From Turritopsis dohrnii (lineage: Eukaryota; Cnidaria; Hydrozoa; Anthoathecata; Oceaniidae), in assembly GCA_027922465.2 (NCBI GenBank), contig BQMF02000059.1, positions 682,001 to 746,000 on the forward strand: a DNA stretch of 64,000 nt. Direction: 5' to 3'. Below the pieces are notes generated by a model, which worked only from the letters and a program-made list of their open reading frames with translations, was not told the origin of the DNA and made no database searches. The position numbers and the translations under genes are program-made. Numbering within the stretch: position 1 is the stretch's first letter; each line of letters starts with the position of its first letter. This document shows positions 59,530 to 64,000 of this stretch, piece by piece.

Positions 59530-60666
59530 ATGGGACAAAACCAACAGAAACTACCACCAACTCAATTAGAAGATTTGACCAAGCATACCGTGTTCACACA
59601 AGATGAACTAAAACTGTGGTATGAAAAGTTTATAAGAGATTATCCGATTGGTTATATGACAAAAACGGAATTTACAAAGGTTTATCGGGATTATTATCGG
59701 AATGGTGATCCAAACAAGTTTTCAGAACATGTTTTTCGGGTCTTTGACCTGAACGGAGATGGGAAAATAGGTACGTGTGTTATTTAGCGTCATGATATGC
59801 GTCATATGACGTCATGATATGCGATAAATCTATTCACACGCCAAATTCACAGTTGTGTTTGTTTGTTTATAAGTGATATAAGTATTTGCAGGGACTTTCC
59901 TACAACTTGGCAGAATTGCTCAAAACGTTTATGATCATACAAATTATATGTTTATCTCGTAAATAAATCCCTACAAAAGTGTTTGCCAACATTATTGATT
60001 TACTCGCAAGAAGGATGCAATAAAATAACGATCAAAAGATCTTTAAAAGCTACCAGGTAACTGAAGGTAAAAAATTAAAAAAAGTCTGTGACGTAATTAA
60101 ATGTTTTTATGGAACTGACTCATCATAGATTCCTTTTCATGTTTTCATGTCACCGACATTTCTCGAATTTCTGTTTAAACGCCATGTTAACTTCATCATT
60201 CTACAGAGAGTTATAATAATTTAAAATAATTAAAAAAAAAAAAGAAAGATGTAGCGTGTAAACCAGGCTCAAAACAAAGTAATCTTTGAGAGGAATAGAA
60301 ACTAAGTATAATTTGGTGTTACTGACTAACAACTTCTCTTGTTTGTTAATTTTAGATTTTCGTGAATTTATGTGCTCTTTGTCGCTCACGACTCGAGGAA
60401 GCATCGACGACAAATTAAGATGGGCGTTCAGTATTTACGACGTCAATGGCGACGGCAGAGTGTCGATAACAGAAGTGACGAACATTGTGAGGAGTGTTCA
60501 AGCCTTGATGAACGCACGCGATCGCAATTTAAATGACGATAAAATAATACAAATTTTCCGCCAGTGCGATAAAAACTGTGATGGTAGCTTAACTGTGGAC
60601 GAGTTTATCAGAGGCACTAAGTTAAATCCAGTGTTCATGCAACTACTGACAGACTACATCCAGTGA
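59530..60666 (+). CDS. Neuronal calcium sensor (hippocalcin/neurocalcin-like), 183 aa
   Basis: Two exons, 59530-59770 and 60356-60666 (TGA), joined in phase 1 within the second EF-hand (GKI | DFREF), with GTACGT and TTTTAG splice sites. Four EF-hand positions. EF1 is degenerate (DYPIGYMTKTEF, residues 37-48), as in all neuronal calcium sensors. EF2 (73-84, DLNGDGKIDFRE), EF3 (109-120, DVNGDGRVSITE) and EF4 (152-163, DKNCDGSLTVDE) have full sets of Ca-binding residues. Family members switch membrane binding and partner proteins in response to calcium, usually through an N-terminal myristoyl group on Gly2. Here the N-terminus is MGQNQQK: Gly2 is present, but position 6 is Gln instead of the usual Ser/Thr. 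Length is slightly below the common ~190 aa. No neighbour suggests co-regulation. Confidence 0.92.
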
Positions 60667-62049
60667 GCTTCGACGGCTCCATTTCGTTTAATCCGACGAT
60701 GATCTGTAGCGTCACGACGTTAAAGTAGTTTGTTCCTTTATTTTTCATTATATCATGACGTTGCTATGACGTTGCTATAGATCGGAAAGAGACTCTAAAT
60801 TATGCATTGTCTTTCTCAACAATCTTATTGAGTGACGTCACTAACCTGCGTACAACAAAGGTGTACGAAGATGAGATGTTATCAAAGTTGTTTTTATACT
60901 TCCATCATGATGGCAGATTGTTGGATTAGCAAAAACACATCAGATTCTCTGTAAATTTTCTCTGTTTGACAACAATGCTTGCTCATGATAATAATGAAGC
61001 GAAAAAAAAAATTTGCTCTTCTTTTATGAGACATTTCGTTGTTTGGTTTGCAGGGTTTTCAACAGTAAACATTGGGCGGGTTTATATTAAACATAATTAC
61101 CCCATTCTAATGGGCGTTGGTTTTCCTCGAGATAAAATAAACAGAAAGGACCAGGATAGCTAATTTTTGTAATGACCTTCTCTTGGTGTGTTGTAGCTAA
61201 CAACACTAGGATCGAAATTAAGCAACAAAAAAGTCGAAAATCACACATTATTCTATTTGGATAATCCTCGCTATTTTATTTGTTTTATTTACTTTCATTT
61301 TTTTATGACTCCGCAGCAGCGAGCATAAGCATAGTAGTTTCACAAGATAGTCAGTTTTCGATTGTGTTCATCGTCATCATCATCATCATCATCATCGTCA
61401 TCCTCACCATCTTCATCCAACTTTCGTGTTGTTGTTACACGATGGTATACAATTATTAACTGGCTTTGCTTTTTTTCCCGTTTTAAAGCATGGTACTGTA
61501 GTTGAATTTTTTTTAATCTTTTTCCTCGTCTTATTGTCATATCATGCTATGTTATTTAGGAAGGTCCTGTGTCATTGGTATTACTTTTGTGTTTTTTAGT
61601 GAAACGCCAAGGATTTTGAAGCACAGCTTGAAATCTGAAATTTTGCCTACCATGCATTTTATTTTTGTAATTCAAGCTCTAAATCTTTCATTCAATAAAT
61701 TTTATTCAATGCACTGGATTTTGGCGGATCTTTCCTTAAAAAGATTTTGAAAGACTTGTTATTGGATTTCTGTGTATGCAAAAATTGTTGTTCTTCGTTC
61801 CAGAGATATGATATTTACATATCTCCTGTTCGTTCAAACTGTCCAAACCTAGTATGAATCATGATCAATAAAACCCATTATATTTTTTCTTGTTTTTTTA
61901 TGTAAACTTTTTGGCTATATTTTTTGAATCAAAGTTTAACTCTTTGGGTACGACGAGCTTTTTTAAAAGAATTTAAAAGAACACAGATTTCTAATGGATT
62001 TTTCGCTTTAATTTGTTTTTTGAAAAAGTTTGTTCTTTTTTTCTTTTGG
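60667..62049. other. 3' flank of the calcium sensor gene
   Basis: Probably 3' UTR and intergenic DNA. A possible poly(A) signal (AAATAAA) is near 61134-61141, and an (ATC)n microsatellite at about 61370-61400. No further gene seen. Confidence 0.5.
61368..61400. repeat. (ATC)n microsatellite
   Basis: CATCATCATC run of about ten units with one or two interruptions. It yields an artificial poly-Asp frame on the minus strand. Confidence 0.9.
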
Positions 62050-62460
62050 CTGAGAGCCGTAGTGAACTCAAACCGGTTTGAAATTTTAAGCTGTTTGAAA
62101 TCGGCATTCTGTTTACATGAGAAATTTCGATACGGTCTTGGCGAGTTTTGTCGAGTAACAATAGAATAGACTAACTAGTTTCTAGCTCTCTTTACGAGTG
62201 CGAAGTGCGCTGGAATAAATTTAGCACATTCTACATTTCATATGTGTCACCAAAATCTAATTAATATACGCATGCTTGTTAACACATTTTATGATAAAAC
62301 AATGAAATGTGAAAACTTTCACACCTTTCCAAGCCGTATCGAAATTTCAAACCTGCTTCTCAAGTAGGTTTGAAATTATCGCGGGTAAAATTTTAGTACG
62401 GTCGTTATCATGTAAACATCGCTGAAGGTTTGATCAGGAACCGTATTGTAACAAAGTTTT
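62050..62460. mobile_element. MITE M2, copy 2 (about 410 bp visible)
   Basis: Inverse-orientation relative of 22486-23005. It starts GAGAGCCGTAGTGAACTCAA, then has TTTACATGAGAAATTTCGAT, GTTAACACATTTTATGATAA and ATCATGTAAACATCGCTGAA. The inner part matches the first copy throughout. The outermost terminal bases are missing at both ends. Confidence 0.7.
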
Positions 62461-63690
62461 CTGCTGTTTAAGTTTAGATTTATTTGGTTTGCATATTACA
62501 AGTTCGTTTTGAAATACTGCCGCGAATGCACACATACTACACATGGCTGCACTACTCATTAAACTATTGTTATATTGTAAATCCTGCAAAACCATGGTTC
62601 TGCTTATTCTCAGTCTATTGTGGGGTCATTCATGAAAGTGAGAACTAATTGCTAGTTTTATTATTATTTGTTAACACACGTCCTGACAATTTCGTATGAA
62701 ATTACGATCGTACGATCGTACCCAGGTCACGATCTACCCAGGCCCACTTTTGTTTATAGTATGTTAATCATTTTACATTTCCTACTTCCTCCTCATATCA
62801 GATGGGTTTTCCACTCAGATGCGTTTTCCACTCAGTTGGGTTTTCCACTTACGGCATGAAGGAGGTTTTTGTTTACAGTAGACTCTCTCTCTTACTCGAA
62901 TCTTGAAGAGGAAAATAAAATCGTTCGAATTATGGAGATTTTGAGTTATAGAATAGAGAGAGATATTGCCAGCCTTTTAGCTTGAAAGGAATCACTGATT
63001 CTGTTCAAATTATAGAGAGTTCGAGTAATGGATGGAAATTCCACTGACACTGTTGCGCCGAAAGCGTCGTCTGCGCAAGAAATAGTGTTCAAAATGTTTT
63101 ATACTGTGGAAAATTCTTGTAACCAATTAAATGGCCCTATTTGTGATGAAAAATAATAATAGCCTTTGTGGCTTATTCCATCAGTGTTATCTCAGTAATC
63201 CAAATAAAATGTATTCATTCCCCAATACTTATTTTCTGAAAACGCTTACGCTCCCAAGTTTAAAATCAAGCAAAAGCTTTCGGTGTAAAACCATCATCAG
63301 TGCATATAAAAAATACTTACGTTCCCGTCTTCGTTAAATTACCGCCATCACCACGATAATTTCTTTAAAATCTGCAAAAATCAGCAAAATCAGAATATCA
63401 AATGGCATAACGGATAACTGAGATGTGGGACCCTAATTGTCTCTTGAAACTGGACCCTACCTACATTTGTCACAATTCTCTTAATAGCAAGACACAGCCT
63501 TCGCTTTTTATTTACTTACTTTTTTTGAAATAAATAAATCTTGATAAGCATCACTAGGCCCAGAATTAGCAAAACATTTAAATATATTTCAAGGATCACA
63601 TATGTCTCAGTAGAGTGTAACCATCATCATCATTACTATAGGAGAAATAAATAAATAAAAGAGCATCCGTGGTGAGATTCTTTTAGCGCG
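62461..63690. other. Intergenic region, no gene recognised
   Basis: Contains a TACTCGAA ... TTCGAGTAA inverted pair (about 62893-63028) that may be an old MITE, and a small palindrome ACGATCGTACGATCGT (about 62704-62719). No coding region supported. Confidence 0.45.
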
Positions 63691-63705
63691 TTGTGGCTCT
63701 AGCCA

Positions 63706-63815
63706 TGTTTTTTTTTTTTTTTTTTTTTTTTTGTAGTAGTAGTAGTAGTAGTAGTAGCAGTGGCGTAACTGGGGGGGGGTGCGTTGGGTGCGATCGCACC
63801 GCCCTCTGATTAAGC
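63706..63815. repeat. Poly(T), (GTA)n and a CAGTGGCGTAACT element end
   Basis: About 25 T, then about eight GTA units, then CAGTGGCGTAACTGGGGGGG. CAGTGGCGTA is a common terminal sequence of hAT-like elements, so a transposon may start here and run right. Assignment is tentative. Confidence 0.5.
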
Positions 63816-63881
63816 TTGCCCTTTTTTCTGACCAAGTAATATTTCATACAATATTCTTTTCACTAAAGTTATATAAATCAT

Positions 63882-64000
63882 TACTTTAAGGGCGGAAACT
63901 TTCGCGATTTTTGCCTTTTTTCGCGAAATTCAAAAAAAATTTCTTTATTCATTGTCATTCACGAAAGTTTTTTTCTCCCGAAAGTAAAGTTTTTGGAGGA
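63882..64000. repeat. Dispersed TTTCGCGA-rich repeat R3, copy 2
   Basis: CTTTAAGGGCGGAAACTTTC and further TTTCGCGAAA words, related to 54600-54720. It is cut by the window end. Confidence 0.6.

Noticed and set aside
61340..61540. Small minus-strand ORF with a poly-Asp run
   Set aside because: Derived from an (ATC)n microsatellite in the 3' flank of the calcium sensor gene.
1..64000. CRISPR array, operon or prokaryotic replicon
   Set aside because: The tandem repeats have no spacers of CRISPR type, the genes are intron-split with GT-AG sites, and no bacterial operon structure is present.

Overview
This is animal nuclear DNA: AT-rich, with intron-split genes, GT-AG splice sites and many transposable elements. 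The only clear protein-coding genes are metazoan types or genes found in animals here: a secreted matrix metalloproteinase (MMP) with a hemopexin domain, a neuronal calcium sensor, and a tandem family of questin-oxidase-like genes. BEL/Pao, DIRS-like, jockey/CR1-like and Penelope-like debris, plus many short inverted-repeat elements, fit an aquatic invertebrate. A cnidarian is plausible, but this is an inference from repeat style and not proven.

Layout. 1-6.55 kb: an uninterrupted BEL/Pao LTR retrotransposon on the minus strand; its left LTR is cut by the window edge. It lies beside a zinc-ribbon/HTH reading frame (6.6-6.96 kb). 7.8-10.2 kb: a decayed non-LTR element on the minus strand. 11.8-13.2 kb: DIRS-type RNase H and another retroelement-tail fragment. 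13.96-27.8 kb: questin-oxidase-like gene 1 (QO1). Its first exon is split by a 664-bp MITE, and its first intron has swollen to about 9.9 kb with at least six repeat elements. 28.4-33.5 kb and 39.6-44.6 kb: QO2 and QO3, nine exons each and nearly identical. 46.06-49.4 kb: the complete MMP gene on the minus strand. Two incomplete copies of its 3' hemopexin exons (34.9-36.0 and 38.0-38.9 kb) and two orphan questin-oxidase 3' ends (36.0-36.5 and 38.87-38.93 kb) lie between QO2 and QO3. 53.75-54.6 kb: a Penelope-like 3' fragment. 59.5-60.7 kb: a two-exon neuronal calcium sensor gene. The rest is intergenic DNA with MITEs, SINEs and simple repeats.

The central story is the 24-49 kb block. An ancestral array (QO1 - QO2 - antisense MMP) appears to have been tandemly duplicated at least twice. 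The two junctions can be read in the sequence: one joins MMP exon 5 to QO exon 8, the other joins MMP intron 5 to QO1 exon 9. The result is one intact MMP, two near-identical QO genes, one older QO paralogue damaged by a MITE, and several orphan exon sets. Exon lengths are the same in all three QO genes (78, 162, 115, 167, 125, 130, 97 and 227 nt, then the last exon), so the gene models support each other. QO1 and the QO2/QO3 pair have clearly diverged, so QO1 is the older copy.

Assignments to families were made by eye from remembered motifs. No database search was run.
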